Shown one piece after another: positions 20,701-33,400 of a stretch of 64,000 nucleotides of DNA. Source of the stretch: Silene conica. Lineage: Eukaryota > Streptophyta > Magnoliopsida > Caryophyllales > Caryophyllaceae. The notes under the pieces are model-generated. The model was given only the letters and a program-made list of their open reading frames with translations. It did not search any database and was not told where the DNA came from. The position numbers and the translations under genes were made by a program. Positions within the stretch are counted from its first letter, which is position 1. Each line of letters opens with the position of its first letter. The stretch is from NCBI GenBank assembly GCA_029255685.2, contig CM055312.2, forward strand, positions 18,500,649 to 18,564,648. The letters are read 5' to 3'.

Positions 20701-23145
20701 GTGACATGATCATTAGTTACCTTACAAAGTTGTATCTTGTATGAATGAAATTCAAATGAAGCAAGTTGTATGAGTTAGTTACCTATGAATATGATGTTGC
20801 AATGGGACGACGTGAGTAACCTGACAAATTCAAGACAATACAAGTGTCAGCGTCAGCGTCCCTATATAAAACTATTCACCACCATGTCTTACCATCTTCC
20901 CGTTGGCATGGGCGAGCCTATGTATTAGCAAAGGATGGCGGACGCTACCTCAAACTTAAAAAAATTATCCATGTAATGTTGAATTGTAGATAAAGTAGTG
21001 ATATCCAATTAAAGGTACAATAAATTTCTTGTGGTAGAATGGTAAAGGCATTACTTTCCAACCTAGTGCCCCAGGTTTGAATCCCATACTGCCCCAGGTT
21101 TGAATCCCATACTGCTCAATAAAATCATTAATCTAATAAAATCTCACCTCATACTGCTCAATTTTTTACTCTTTTCCTCAAAACTTTCTGACATATTTAT
21201 ACACGAAAACCTACCAACATAATGACGGAAAATATAATAAAATAAAAAAAAAATCATTAATCTGATAAAATATCACCTAATTTAGTCACCTCATACTGCT
21301 CAATTTTTCTATCTAACTCATTTTTTTACTCTTTTCCTCAAAACCTAGAGCATGCACCATGATAATTCAACATTCATCTATGGTTACTAGTTAGTCTTTT
21401 TTTTTCTTTTTTTGTTTCTTTTGCATAAAATTAACTATGCAATTATTTGTTACTTCTTCATAGTTGTTCATATTACTCTTTTGAAAAGATGATGATTTTA
21501 CTCATTTTTCATTTCCTTTTGATTGTACAAGCATTTGTTCAATGGTTATTTTGACATGGAGGAATCACTATTATAAATTGATTCCAATGACAAACCAAAA
21601 TTGACCAACTACTAAATAGGAATAACATTTTGATGATGCGAAAATCAATTCCTCAAAATAAGTATTTTGGGATTAAAATAGTTCAACAAAAATCACAAAA
21701 AGTTCATGATGAAAGAAAATACATGAGAAGAAAAACAAAGACAAACAAAGTAAAAGAGCTCACTGCGGTATGATGAAAAACCATTTGTCATTTGATTTTA
21801 TAGGTTAAAGATTTTATTTTTATTTTATTATTTTTTTTGTTATGTGGTTAGCATGTTTTTCAAGTGTAGGTAAGTCGGAAAATTAGAATTGGTTTAATTT
21901 GCACATAAACTAAAACATATGGGACTAATTTGCACATGTTGAAACTTATGGAGGTAAATTGCACATAACACTACACATATGGGGGCAATTTGCTACTTTC
22001 GCCTTTTAATGCTACACCTTACTAGTATTTTACCTTTTCAATTTTGTTTTGCTACCCTTTACTAGTATTTTACCTTTTTAATTTTGTTTTGCTACTCTAA
22101 ACATTTAATCCTAGTTTCACCCTTGCGTTGGCTACCTGGTTCTTTTGCATGTTTACGTTGAGTTAAGTGTAACGAACCGTCGTCTAGGTAGCACCAAAAC
22201 GGACACGGACACAGACACGACATGGACACGTGACACGACATCCCACGAAATTTAGGACATGGGACACGTCATTTAAATATATTAAAATATATATTTTATG
22301 GTTATAAATAACGTATAATTTTATTTTTATCATATATTTGAAGCTAAATCTAAACAAGTACAGGTACAACTTGACTTTTAGTATAACTAATTCTCATTTT
22401 TCCACCAATACTCATATTCTAATCGATGTTTTTTAAAATTTTGTCATGTGTCCAACGAGGTCAGGTGTCCGAGTGTCGGACACAGTATTGGACACAGAAC
22501 GGCTAATTAGGAGAAGTATCCGTGCTACATAGACTCGTAACATCCAAAGAAGCTAACTCGTTCAATAAAAGTCGAAATACATTTAATTATTCTCGAGAAT
22601 AATTAAACCCATTTCCGAATTTCAATAAACTCGTTCCTTAATTGACTCGAAGCCCAACTCGTATCACCAATAAAATAAAATTGAAAAAGGGAATACTCTA
22701 TATAAAATCCAAATTGTAAACCCCCTTTCATATTTCATACCCATTTGGCCATTTCGATCAGCTTCCGCATACAAGCCCTATTCATACGGAAGAAAGCGAT
22801 TGTTTCTAAATAAATAAACAAAATGCAAGACTTACAATTACAGGTTTAATAGGGTTGCAATTTTGATCATCATCATCATTATCATCATCATTTCGGAGCA
22901 TTGAGAGCCTTCGAGCAACAACTGCCGTTTTCTGCTCTTTCTTTGACATTAATTGCCTTTGTTTCTGCCAATCACAATCACATTAAGAGCATCGAAGTAT
23001 TGACATTTACGACCCTAAATAATTGATACCCATCTTTATTTACAGTACATAATAATGGGTATTTTATAAAATAGAATTAAAAAAAGGAGGAGGGGGTGAA
23101 GAGAATTACTGAGGACAGAGATGCAGAAGAATGTTTGGAAGCCAT
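17737..23145 (-). CDS. B3 DNA-binding domain protein (Os01g0234100-like)
   Basis: A plant transcription-factor-type gene with one B3 domain. Exons with matching splice phases: 23145-23110, 22964-22836, 20820-20783, 20684-20613, 20500-20426, 20314-20234, 19887-19763, 19672-19528, 19429-19226, 18687-18597 and 18413-17737. The B3 fold runs from FVKTMLSSHVSGGFWLGLPS through GLSGGWRGFSIHQELQKGD to VYIIRE, across exons 19672-18597. The intron after 19226 uses a GC donor (AG|GCAAGT). The 225-residue last exon holds a region shared by this subfamily and a Lys/Glu-rich coiled-coil-like tail. One small exon between 20234 and 19887 is unresolved: phases require a length of 3n+1. The start MASKHSSASLSS is chosen because it splices in frame to a Lys/Arg-rich N terminus. 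At least 557 residues, probably nuclear. Confidence 0.82.
19994..20112. repeat. Imperfect tandem duplication in a B3 gene intron
   Basis: The block GTTTATAGATGCTCGTAA followed by GCAATGAAGT or GCAATAAAGT occurs at about 20006 and again at about 20068, a period near 62 bp. It lies in the stretch where one small exon of the B3 gene remains unresolved. Confidence 0.6.
21020..21350 (+). repeat. tRNA-derived SINE-like element with tandem copies
   Basis: A box A-like motif, TGGTAGAATGG (21032-21042), is followed 42 bp later by a box B-like motif, GGTTTGAATCC (21074-21084), the layout of a tRNA-type RNA polymerase III promoter. Box B and its flank are repeated at 21097-21107. Downstream, segments such as CTCATACTGCTCAATTTT and ACTCTTTTCCTCAAAAC recur at about 21150-21185 and 21290-21340, so the tail region is duplicated. 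No intact tRNA cloverleaf is present. It lies in the large intron of the B3 gene (20821-22835). Confidence 0.5.
22012..22095. repeat. Two-copy tandem repeat of about 42 bp
   Basis: ACTAGTATTTTACCTTTT followed by AATTTTGTTTTGCTAC occurs twice in tandem in the large intron of the B3 gene. Confidence 0.75.
22188..22528. mobile_element. MITE-like repeat with GTAGCAC ends
   Basis: About 340 bp begins GTAGCACCAAAACGGACACG and ends GTATCCGTGCTAC. The terminal inverted match is only 7 bp, but inside it both arms carry GACACG/GTGTCC-rich sequence (22199-22255 and 22444-22490) of opposite sense, around an AT-rich centre. A target duplication is not clear. It resembles GGACACG repeats common in plant introns, but the superfamily cannot be fixed. 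Confidence 0.4.
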
Positions 23146-24230
23146 AAAATTTGTGTGATGTTTGCGTGTTTCTGCAACTAGTTTGACGAAGAAAGTAATA
23201 AAGGAAGGTGAAGAGACAGGAAAGCATTATGGGAAAAATGGAAAATGGGAAGAAATAGAGAGTCGATCGTTACTTTGAATTTCAAAATTTGGCCTACTAT
23301 GTACGGAGTATGTCTCTAATATCTATAGGTGTCTGCTTCCTACACTTGTTGATTACGCCATTACTGTCAACTGTCACGATTATACAACTTCTTATTCTTG
23401 CGTTTGTCAATACGAAATTCAAAAATAAATTTTTTTGATCGTGAATGTTATTGAGTTTGTCAAAGTAAAAATTTGGTTTTTATTTAAGAATCAAATTCTT
23501 TGTTGATTTCCAAAAAAAAGTTAATGGAGATAAGATAATTAATAATGGGTGCTAGTTAAAAATTAAAAAAGTTTTTCTATGATGTAAAATTAAACTTAAT
23601 AATTAGGAAAAATGACTTGAAAATAGTAAGAACTTTATATAAAGTTTACTATTACTATTGTTCTAAACAGAACCTAGATAAGTAGATAGGATCAACCAGG
23701 ATTTGGGGTCCAAATGTCGAATAGGCTCTATATACATTTTCATTTTGACCGCCATCCATTAAGCGGTTACTGGTTTACCCACTTCTTTTCAACTTTTCTT
23801 TATTAATATAAATAAAATTCAATAAAAAAGTAAGTAAATTAAGAAAACTCAAGTAAAAATAAGTTAAATTAAGTAAATTAAGAAAACTCAAGTAAAAATA
23901 AGTTAAATTCAGCAAAAATAAATTAAGTTAAGTTTAGCAAAAATAATTTTAGAAAAATTCAACAAAATTAAGTTAATAAAAATTAAGCTAAATTAAATAT
24001 AACCTCGTAGCAATACCCATTTTATAATATTGTCCAGTTTTGAAAAAGTTCTTGTGTAACCACTTTTTTTTTTAAAAGGTATTGATTTTCGCAGTACACA
24101 TTTTACTCATCGCACTACACTATTGACAATTATACCCTTCCCATTTATCCTCCTATTTTCCTTCTTTAATTTCTCTTTAATTTTACATATTGATTATCCT
24201 CTAATTTTACATCACCTATTTCCGGCTAGA
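23146..24230. other. Upstream region of the B3 gene and AT-rich spacer
   Basis: The first few hundred bases above 23145 should hold the B3 promoter and 5' UTR; I saw no certain TATA box. At about 23846-23925 there is a two-copy tandem repeat of roughly 39 bp (AAGTAAATTAAGAAAACTCA then AGTAAAAATAAGTTAAATT). The rest is AT-rich without recognisable features. Confidence 0.4.
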
Positions 24231-24531
24231 GTTGTCGTCGTACAGTGAGGGAGGTCGTCGGCGGAGCAGGTCGTCGGTCGTCGGCGGAGGAGGTCGTTGG
24301 TCGTCGGCGGAGAAGGTCGTCCGTGGTGAGTCGTTGTGGGGTTGTGTTAGGGTGGTTGTATGGGGCTGGGAAACCGGGTGGGTTGCACTGGTAATCGGTT
24401 GGAGAGACTCTGACGGTCAGCCATACGCTAGCGGTGGGGTTGCAGACGTGAGTCCGGGGGTGGATGGGTCAAGGAGATGTGTTAGCGTTGTTCATGTCGT
24501 TGGTTGTGTACTGCCTCTTATCCCTTTATGC

Positions 24532-24730
24532 TTAGGGCTGAGCAAAAAAACTGATCCGAATTTTTAAACCGCATCCGAACCGAAAACCGTAAAAAAAAAT
24601 CGGAAATTCGGTTTTTTTACGAAACCGGTATCGAATCGCATTTTTTAGTGTTAAACCGGAGCGGATGTGGATCTCATTTATTCAAAACCGGACCCCGGTT
24701 TTTAAACCGGTTTAATAAAAAATCCTAAAA
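24532..24730 (+). mobile_element. Probable truncated hAT-like element end
   Basis: The start TAGGGCTGAGCAAAAAAACT, followed by AACCGAAAACCG and AAACCGG repeats on both strands, is typical of the terminal part of plant hAT non-autonomous elements. I could not find the matching inverted end or a target duplication, so the element is probably truncated or its right end has decayed. Confidence 0.4.
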
Positions 24731-26180
24731 TATATTCTAACTTTCTAAGTTTAAGCTTAAAATGTCTAACTAAGTCTAAAGTAAAATCCAAAAACCAATT
24801 TACTACTAACTATACCAATATAATAGTAATAATACCATTACCATTTACCAATACCATATGCCCATATTAGTCTATTACTAATTACCATATGTCGTCTATA
24901 TATTTTTTTGAAATTTTCCAAAATTGTATATTTTTATACCAACACAAACACAAAGCGTTGCTTTTGATTTCTTATTTTTTTTTTCTAGGAAATCATTAGA
25001 ATTTGCTATTTTATTTTACTAAAAGGATTGCTTGGAAGTCCGAACTTGTAAAAGGTATCCAGATAATTTAAGAAGAATTAGATAGTACTTAATGTTGCAA
25101 GAAAATGTATCCCAATCTTTAACCCTTTTGTTTACTCAATTGCAAGTACAAATGCTCTGAATGTAAAGCTCGGTAGACACCTAAAGATGTAATATACACA
25201 TCACATTAAAGCATATCTAGGAAACCAAATTGCGCCGATTTTAAAATCTAGGGGTATCGTGTGTGCCGTATACCAAGATTTTTACAATGATGTCGAACAA
25301 ATAACATTTCTAAAATACACACTCTACTAAAGTTTTTCAATTTGAAGTAGTTTACAAGAACTCATGTAGTGAATTTCATACTTTGCCAACATTCGTACAA
25401 AATTTTAGCTGTAACTTTGATGTATTTCAAACTTAATATTCGATGTCGGACTAGAATTAGGGTTTGTGCACATTTAGCAAAGAGTATTGATATTGAATGC
25501 CAAAACTTTAGTTTTTTCAAATCATGAAGAAAATCTTGAACTTTTTCTCCAATAAAGTCATTCGAAAAAGGAAACTCTCTGGTCTATATTGATACAACCT
25601 TAATGAATATGGATTCAATCTTTCACATACAAAATACCCTGAATGCAATTTTGGTTATGATTCTGACCCGAGATTGAGGTTAGACCCCTTATAGAGGCGG
25701 TCACAAAGAAAAAATTGGTCTCAATTATGCGTGTTTATTGTAGTAACTTTCGTGAGCGCGCTACGCTTAAAGAATTAAACTATGTTGATATACCTATCTT
25801 GGTAGCCTTAAAAAAAATTCTTAAACACTTCCCTTATCAATATTACTAAAAAATCCCAAACACTTGGGTAATCCCAATCTTTAAAAGGTAACCGTACAAG
25901 TTGTACAGATGCAATACTTGGGAATTCATTACAAAGGATCCAAAAATCCAAATCCAAAGCAAACAAGACACCAAAAACGAGCTATTTAAAATTCCGGTGA
26001 TGTTTGAAATTGAAAATTAGCTAGAAAGACAGAATTAACAAAATTGAAGTTTTAGAGCTTCAACAATGGTGATTGCAGTTTTCCTATTGAAGATGACCTT
26101 GATTAGATCATTTAATAGCGGTACACCATTTTCATAGCTCATTGAAGTTTTAGAGCTTCAACAATGGTAACAAACGTGTC
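24731..26180. other. Intergenic AT-rich DNA
   Basis: About 1.4 kb without coding or repeat structure I can support. One direct duplication is visible: TTGAAGTTTTAGAGCTTCAACAATGG occurs near 26042 and 26142. Confidence 0.5.
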
Positions 26181-26183
26181 TTA

Positions 26184-26544
26184 GGGCATCCACATCGAAG
26201 AGGATTTATCATCCTCTTAGATGAAAGAGAGTGCTAAGAGGATATCATATCATCTTCAATGTGGATACATCCTCCATCCTCATTGAAGATCAAGAGGAAG
26301 ACATCCTCTATAAATGGGGATGTCCTTGTCTTGGCCCTTGTACCAAATAAGAGATAAAAATTGTAGTTAGGTATATTTAAATGGTGAAAAAGAAGAGGAA
26401 GTATCATCCTCTTTGATGTAGCACAAAAGAGAAAAAGAGAAGATAGATAGTGGAAAGTGGGGTAGATGAAAGATAGTGTGAGGCGTCAAAAATATAAGAT
26501 GAAAGAGAAGAAATAAGAGAATATCCTCTTCAATGTACATGCTC
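26184..26544. mobile_element. Harbinger/Tourist-type MITE
   Basis: 361 bp flanked by TTA on both sides (26181-26183 and 26545-26547). The left end GGGCATCCACATCGAAGAGG pairs with the reverse complement of the right end, GAGCATGTACATTGAAGAGG, at about 16 of 20 positions. Terminal inverted repeats with a 3-bp TTA duplication point to the PIF/Harbinger superfamily. There is no coding capacity. Internal AAGAGGAT/ATCCTCTT repeats are frequent. Confidence 0.7.
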
Positions 26545-27199
26545 TTACTTCTTATTTAATAGCCGTACACCAATTTGATTATTATCACCATTAATTTAAT
26601 TATTGTTAATTTGATACCCTTAGATTTGATTATTGATTACGACTAAAACAAAAAACAAACAATAGCAAGTTTATTCATTCAATATCATAAGATGAGGATC
26701 CAACCTTTGCATTTCAATCCCCTAAACATATGTGAAATAAATCAGGTGAAATTAAACCCTATCTACCTACAATATCTTTAAATATGTCATGCAAATAGGT
26801 CACTGGGTTGTTTGTAGATTGTATTGAGTTTTTAGTAGGGAAAATATTCAGATAATGATACATGCTTTTCTATGAATTGTTTTCTTTTGATTGAAAATTA
26901 TGGTGTAAGATTGTAAATTTTGTGGTAATTTCAATATTGTATTATTGTAGCTCATTGAGTATTATACGTGAGAGTAAAAATTAATTCCTCCATACTAATT
27001 TTCAAAGATTTTTCTTGGCTTTTGATAAGACGGGTTTAGTACGACATAAAAGTGTCAATTTAGATGAGTTTTTGATGGAATTAGTAGCGTGTCGAGGTAC
27101 AATTGTATAATTACGATTTCTTGGTGTTGGTTGCATTTGAGAGTAATTGAGTTGAAATATGGATTATTGGAGTTAACATGGTTTATGGGTTAACAACAT

Positions 27200-28330
27200 G
27201 GTCCTAGCTTGATTGTGTTCAATGGGCCCAACAATTGGCAAAGCTACAAGAGTTAAACATGAACAAAAAAAATCGTAAAATTACAACTATGAAAACGCGC
27301 GGGTCGCGGGTGGAGGCGCGGGTCGCACGCACAGCTGCTGGAACTCGTGTTTACTTCCCTTATTTCCTTATTTTAGCTATTTCTATTATTATTAATAGTA
27401 ATATTAGGTTAAGTATTTAGCATATCCGTCACATTATCATTCATTCAACTTTTAGAATTGAAAAGACTATCAAGAACCCTAATTGTTTTTGCTTAAGAAT
27501 TATGAGGAACTAATCCTCCCTTTTCTTGCATCGATAAACGAAAGCTTCGACTAATTAATTGTGAGATTGTTCTTACTCTCTTTTATTTTTCAAGCATTGT
27601 TTGTCTCTTGCTCGTATTTTATGATTAATGTTTTCTGTTGCTAATCTGATCAATTAGTAATTGTTTACTTTAATCTATCGCAAGTTTAGAAATTGAATCC
27701 GTAATTGTTCAATTAATCTAGACTAAAGTAGCAAACTTTACCCTAATAATTTGTATGCGTTTCATTGTTATTAGGACGAAATAGAGACTAAACATATAAT
27801 TCGAATCGTTAACCGTGTGTGTTAAAGATCGTTATCTTTATTGCTTCCTTGGATTGTTAATGCTTTTGTTGGATTAAATCTAGACGCTTGGCTTAGATTA
27901 TTCAATAATTAGGGTCTTCTAATATCGTGTTTCGACTTAGTTGACTATACTTAAGAGGAAGAAGGAAACTTGTATTTCCACAATAAGGTACTTGAGAGTA
28001 ATTAAGTTAAAGACAATCGAAGACCAATTAGTTTGTTGATAGTGGATGTTTATTGACCCAAGACGACCTTTTAATCATTTGAATTCAACCATCTTTATTG
28101 TTTGTTTAGTAGACTATAGCTTATTCAATCACAAAACCCCCTATTATTGTTACTTATTTTCTATACTTTAATTCACATAAATTACATCGCCTTCTTTGTG
28201 GATCGATCCTTATTAACATATATTATATTAGTTTAAGGTTTTAAGTGTTATAAATATTATCTTTGTGAGCATACGACTTCGGCTTACCAGCTTTAATAAA
28301 CAAACATCTACTAACTGATGACAAACAGTC
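27200..28330 (+). repeat. Possible solo LTR remnant
   Basis: An AT-rich stretch of about 1.1 kb, without genes, contains a GTGGATCGATCC motif near 28199 that resembles the U5 signature of plant Gypsy LTRs, downstream of a run of CCCTAATTGT and TTTAGAATTG-type sequence. No PBS, polypurine tract or clear TG..CA ends were found, so this is a weak call. Confidence 0.3.
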
Positions 28331-29348
28331 TTCGGTTAACGAAAGAAGCGGAAGACAATAATTCATTATCTTGAAACAATCTTACTTTACTAATATTGAG
28401 TTTTAGAAAAAAAATTATAAAAAGAAAATATAAATTAACTAAAATTAATCAAGTGTATAATACCATAATATATACTCCGTATTAGATAATGAGCAATAGA
28501 TGATATACAATTATCAAAAAATCTATTTAGATACTTAGTATTATTTCCCATTTATATAAGTTGAAGTAACTTTAAAAAATTATCTAACTAATGCATATAA
28601 GATCATGACATTAAAAGGTAATGAGTAAATAAGGTGTTACGAAAAAAATATTTTATCCATTTTAATTTATTGTTCAATATCTCATTTAAAGTTATTTCAA
28701 ATACTATGTTGCACGACATAAAATATTTAAAATGTTGAGAGTTCAATTTTTAACATGACTCAATAAACAAAAGAGAAGAAACTTTAAAAAATAGTATTTT
28801 GCGACTTGAAACTTCAAAAGCGAATGAATGTGTTGTGTTGATGGTGGTAAGTCATGATACGGGAGGGGTCGCGAAGAATGGACAATGTTGGAGGTGGGGA
28901 GTCACATAAGGTTACAAGAAGGGTTGAGATTCACGCATATGGTAGGACAGGATGATAATTACTTCCTCCGTTCAAATCCAACTTACACACATTCCTTTTT
29001 CATCCATTCATATCCACTCTACCACTTTCCTAAAAAAGAAAATAAAATGACCAAACTATCCTTATGGAAATCATTTATTTACATAAAATGTCACTCCTTG
29101 GCCCACCTTTAATCCACCTCAAAATACTCTATAATCTTAATCTGGCCCAATTAGCATTCCCTAATCCAATTCTACTAAACTAACCATTCCCTCCAAAAAT
29201 TATAACCCACCCAGTATACTCACCATTTAACATTTGAATAACCCACTTCATTTTTCCCAAATACCCAAAACCCAACCCATATTACCTTAAACCAGGTAAC
29301 AACCAACTGATCCATGAAAACCCAACCCTAATCTTACCCAAACCCTAC

Positions 29349-29557
29349 TATAAAACCGTAGAAACCCTAAATTTTACTCATTTCCTTACTGTCGCTCTCT
29401 CTCTTCCTCCGTCTCTCTATCTCTCTACAACTTCTCTGAACTTTCAAAAACCCTAACTCACAAATCCGTAGATCTCCCTTCCTCTCAAACCCTTTATCTC
29501 CCTAATTGTTCTATCAACCTTCCCTTCCTGTTTCCCCCTTTCCTTCGTCTGTATGTT
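29349..29557 (+). promoter_or_regulatory. Promoter-like region of the small ORF
   Basis: A TATAAAA box at 29349-29355 is followed by a CT-rich stretch (29394-29440, with CGCTCTCTCTCTTCCTCCGT) and a C/T-rich leader up to the ATG at 29558. This is the usual layout of a plant core promoter with a pyrimidine-patch initiator. Confidence 0.5.
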
Positions 29558-29863
29558 ATGGCACAGATTGTTGTGTCTTCATTCCCGGATTCACCTTCTC
29601 CATGTATTTGTGTTCCTGATAGTTTAGGTCCGGAAGATTTAGGAACTCAGGTTCCTGAAACGCAATTCAATGATGGTAAGCATGCAAGTAAGGTTCCTGA
29701 AAGGACGTTCGATGATGGTTATGTCTCTGAAAAAGAGCTCCCTGAGAACGGATCTAAGCATGCAAGTAAGGTTACAAAATATACGAAAGCTTACATGAAA
29801 ATGATGGCTGAGAAATGGGCTAGATTAGATGAACAAACGGTGAAAAAAAAAGTAAAGGTATGA
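29558..29863 (+). CDS. Small unknown protein or first exon
   Basis: 101 codons starting MAQIVVSSFPDSPSPC. The protein has an acidic, Pro/Ser-rich N-terminal half, two similar segments (GKHASKVPE and GSKHASKVTK) and a basic end, TVKKKVKV. The last codons overlap a good splice donor, AAAG|GTATGA, so this may be a first exon whose continuation was not found; a following TTGCAG at about 29921-29926 could be its acceptor. No known domain is recognised. It sits inside the candidate mariner unit, divergent from the transposase. It could be a captured host fragment or an accessory gene. Confidence 0.4.
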   Translation: MAQIVVSSFPDSPSPCICVPDSLGPEDLGTQVPETQFNDGKHASKVPERTFDDGYVSEKELPENGSKHASKVTKYTKAYMKMMAEKWARLDEQTVKKKVKV

Positions 29864-30494
29864 GGTCCTGATGAGTTTCCCTCACCAAGTACGAAGAGAT
29901 TACTTGCGTACATGCACAAATTTGCAGGAAGGAAATTGGTATTTAAAGATTAATCGGTAATTTCGTTTATTTAATATTTACCATTTAGATCTAACTATTT
30001 ATTATATCCTATAAACTGTTGGGAAATTGTTTGTTGTTAGGTTAGATTATTGTGTGTTTGAATGTTGTTAAACTCAGATCTAAAATTAGTCTGTTTGAAT
30101 GTTGTTAAACTCAGATCTAAAATTTGTTTATCGTTAAATGTTAATAATGAACATTTTTATTGTTTATTGTTGAATGTTAATTATGAACAAATCAATAATG
30201 AACAATGAGATTAATCGTTAATTTTGAACGTTAATAATGACCTCCGTTTGTATTCTGATGAACCGACCTCCGTTTTTAACCCACTGTTTATTGAGAAAAT
30301 GACCTCCGTTTATTGTTTATCGTTGAATGTTAATAATGAACATTTTTATTGTTTTTAACCCACTGTTTATTGAGAAAATGACTTCCGTTTATTGTTTATT
30401 GTTGAATGTTAATAATGAACATTTTTGTTGATTTTAACCCACTGTTATTTTTATTGTTATCAACCCATTGTTTTTTAACCCATGAAAAATTGAA

Positions 30495-33400
30495 TCAATG
30501 ATAACATGACATCCGATGAACTTCAATGATTGTATTCACATGAAATGTTTAAATCAGAATGAAAAATGAGCTATGAGTAAATTATTGAATGTTGAATGTT
30601 AATTATCTATGATAACATGACCTCTGTTTGTATTCTAATGAACTTATACGATAGTATTCATATGAACTGTTTATATCAGAATGAAAAATAATCTATGAGT
30701 AAACTATTGAATGTTGAATGTTAATTATCTATGATAACATGACCTTTGTCTGTATTCTGATGAACTTATACGATTGTATTCACATGAAATGTTTAAATCA
30801 GAATGAAAAATGAGCTATGAGTAAACTATTGAATGTTGAATGTTAATTATCTATGAAAACATGACCTTTGTTTGTATTCTGATGAACTTATACGATTATA
30901 TTCACATGAAATGTTTAAACAGGATGAAAAATGAGCTATGAGTAAACTATTGAATGTTGAATGTTAATTATCTATGATAACATGACCTCTGTTTGAATTC
31001 TGATGGACTTATACGATTATATTCACATGAAATGTTTATATCAGAATGAAAAATGATCTATGAGTAAAGTATTGAATGTTGAATGTTAATTATCTATGAT
31101 AACATGACCTCTATTTGTATTCTGTTGAACTTATACGATTGTATTCACATGAAATGTTTAAATCAGAATGAAAAATGAGCTATGAGTAGACTATTAAATG
31201 TTGAATGTTAATTATCTATGATAACATGACCATTGTTTGTATTCTGATGAACTTATACGATTGTATTCACATGAAATGTTTAAATCAGAATGAAAAATGA
31301 GATATGAGTAAACTATTGAATGTTAATTATCTATGATAACATGACCTCTGTTTGTATTCAGATGAACTTATATGATTGTATTCACATGAAATGTTTAAAT
31401 CAGAATGAAAAATGATCGGTGTGAAACCTATTGAATGTTGAATATTAATTATCTATGATAACATGACCTCAGTTTGTATTCTGATGACCTTATACGATTG
31501 TATTCACATGAAATGTTTAAATCAGGATGAAAAATGAGCTATGAGTAAACTATTGAATGTTGAATGTTAATTATCTATGATAACATGACCTCTGTTTGTA
31601 TTATGATGAACTTATACGATTGTATTCACATGAAATGTTTATATCATAATGAAAAATGAGCTATGAGTAAATTATTGAAGGTTGAATGTTAATTACTATC
31701 CTCCGTTTTTATATAATGTTCCCATTTGTTGAATATATGAGTGTAGTATTTTAATAAAATGGGTACATTATATAAAAATGGAGGAAGTATCTATGATAAC
31801 ATGGCCTCTGTTTGTATTTTGATGAACTTATGCGATTGAATTCATAAGAAATGTTTATAACAGAATGAAAAATGATCTATGAGTAAAGTATTGAATGTTG
31901 AATGTTAATTATCTATAATAACATGACCTCTGTTTGTATTTTGTTGAACTTATACGATTGTATTCACATGAAATGTTTAAATTAGAATGAAAAATGAGCT
32001 ATGAGTAAACTATTGAATGTTGAATGTTAATTATCTATGATAACATGACCTTTGTTTGTATTCTGATAAACTTATACGATTATATTCACATGAAATGTTT
32101 AAATCAGAATGAAAAATGAGTGAGTAAACTATTGAATGTTGAATTTTAATTATCTATGATAACATGACCTCTATTTGTATTCAGATGAAATTATACGATT
32201 GTATACACATGAAATGTTTAAATCAGAATGAAAAATGATATGTGAGTAACCTATTGAATGTTGAATGTTAATTATCTATGATAACATGACCTCTGTTTGT
32301 ATTCTGATGAACTTTTACGATTGTATTCACATGAAATGTTTAAATCAGAATGAAAAATGAGCTACGAGTAAACTATTGAATGTTGAATGTTAATTATCTA
32401 TGAAAATATGACCTCTGTTTGTATTCTGATGAACTTATACGATTGTATCCACATGAAATGTTTTAATCAGAATTAAAAATGAGCTATGAGTAAACTATTA
32501 AATGTTGAATGTTAATTATCTATGATAGCATGACCTTTGTTTGTATTCTGATGAACTTATACGATTGTATTCACATGAAATGTTTAAATGAGAATGAAAA
32601 ATGAGATATGAGTAAACTATTGAATGTTGAATGTTAATTATCTATGATAACAAGACCTCTGTTTGTATTCAGATGAACTTATACGATTGTATTCACATGA
32701 AATGTTTAAATCAGAATGAAAAATAAGCTATGAGTAAATTATTGAATGTTGAATGTTAATTATCTATGATAACATGACCTCTCTTTTTGTATTCTGATGA
32801 ACTTATGCGATTGTATTCACATGAAATGTTTATATCAGAATGAAAAATGATCTATGAGTAAGCTATTGATTGTTGAATGTTAATTATCTATGATAACATG
32901 ACCTCTGTTTGTATTCTGATGAACTTATACGATTGTATTCTCATAATTGTTTAAATCGGAATGAAAAATGAGCTATGAGTAAACTTTTGAATGTTGAATA
33001 TTAGTTATCTATGATAACATGACCTTTGTTTGTATTCTAATGAACTTATACGATCGTATTCACATGAAATGTTTAAATCAGAATGAAAAATGAGCTATGA
33101 GTAAACTATTGAATGTTGAATGTTAATTATATATAATAAGATGACCTCTCTTTGTATTCTGATGAACTTATACAATTGTATTCTCATGAACTGTTTATAT
33201 CAGAATGAAAAATGCGCTATGAGTAAACTATTGAATGTTGAATGTTAATTATCTATGATAACATGACCTTTGTTTGTATTCTGATGGACTTATACGATTG
33301 TATTCACATGAAATGTTTAAATCAGAATGAAAAATGAGCTACGAGTAAACTATTGAATGTTGAATGTTAATTATCTATGAAAATATGACCTCTGTTTGTA

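Noticed and set aside
24232-24567. 111-codon ORF rich in Arg, Ser and Gly
   Set aside because: It is built largely from tandem GGTCGTCGGCGGAG copies, with no domain and no convincing gene context. It is probably chance or a captured fragment.
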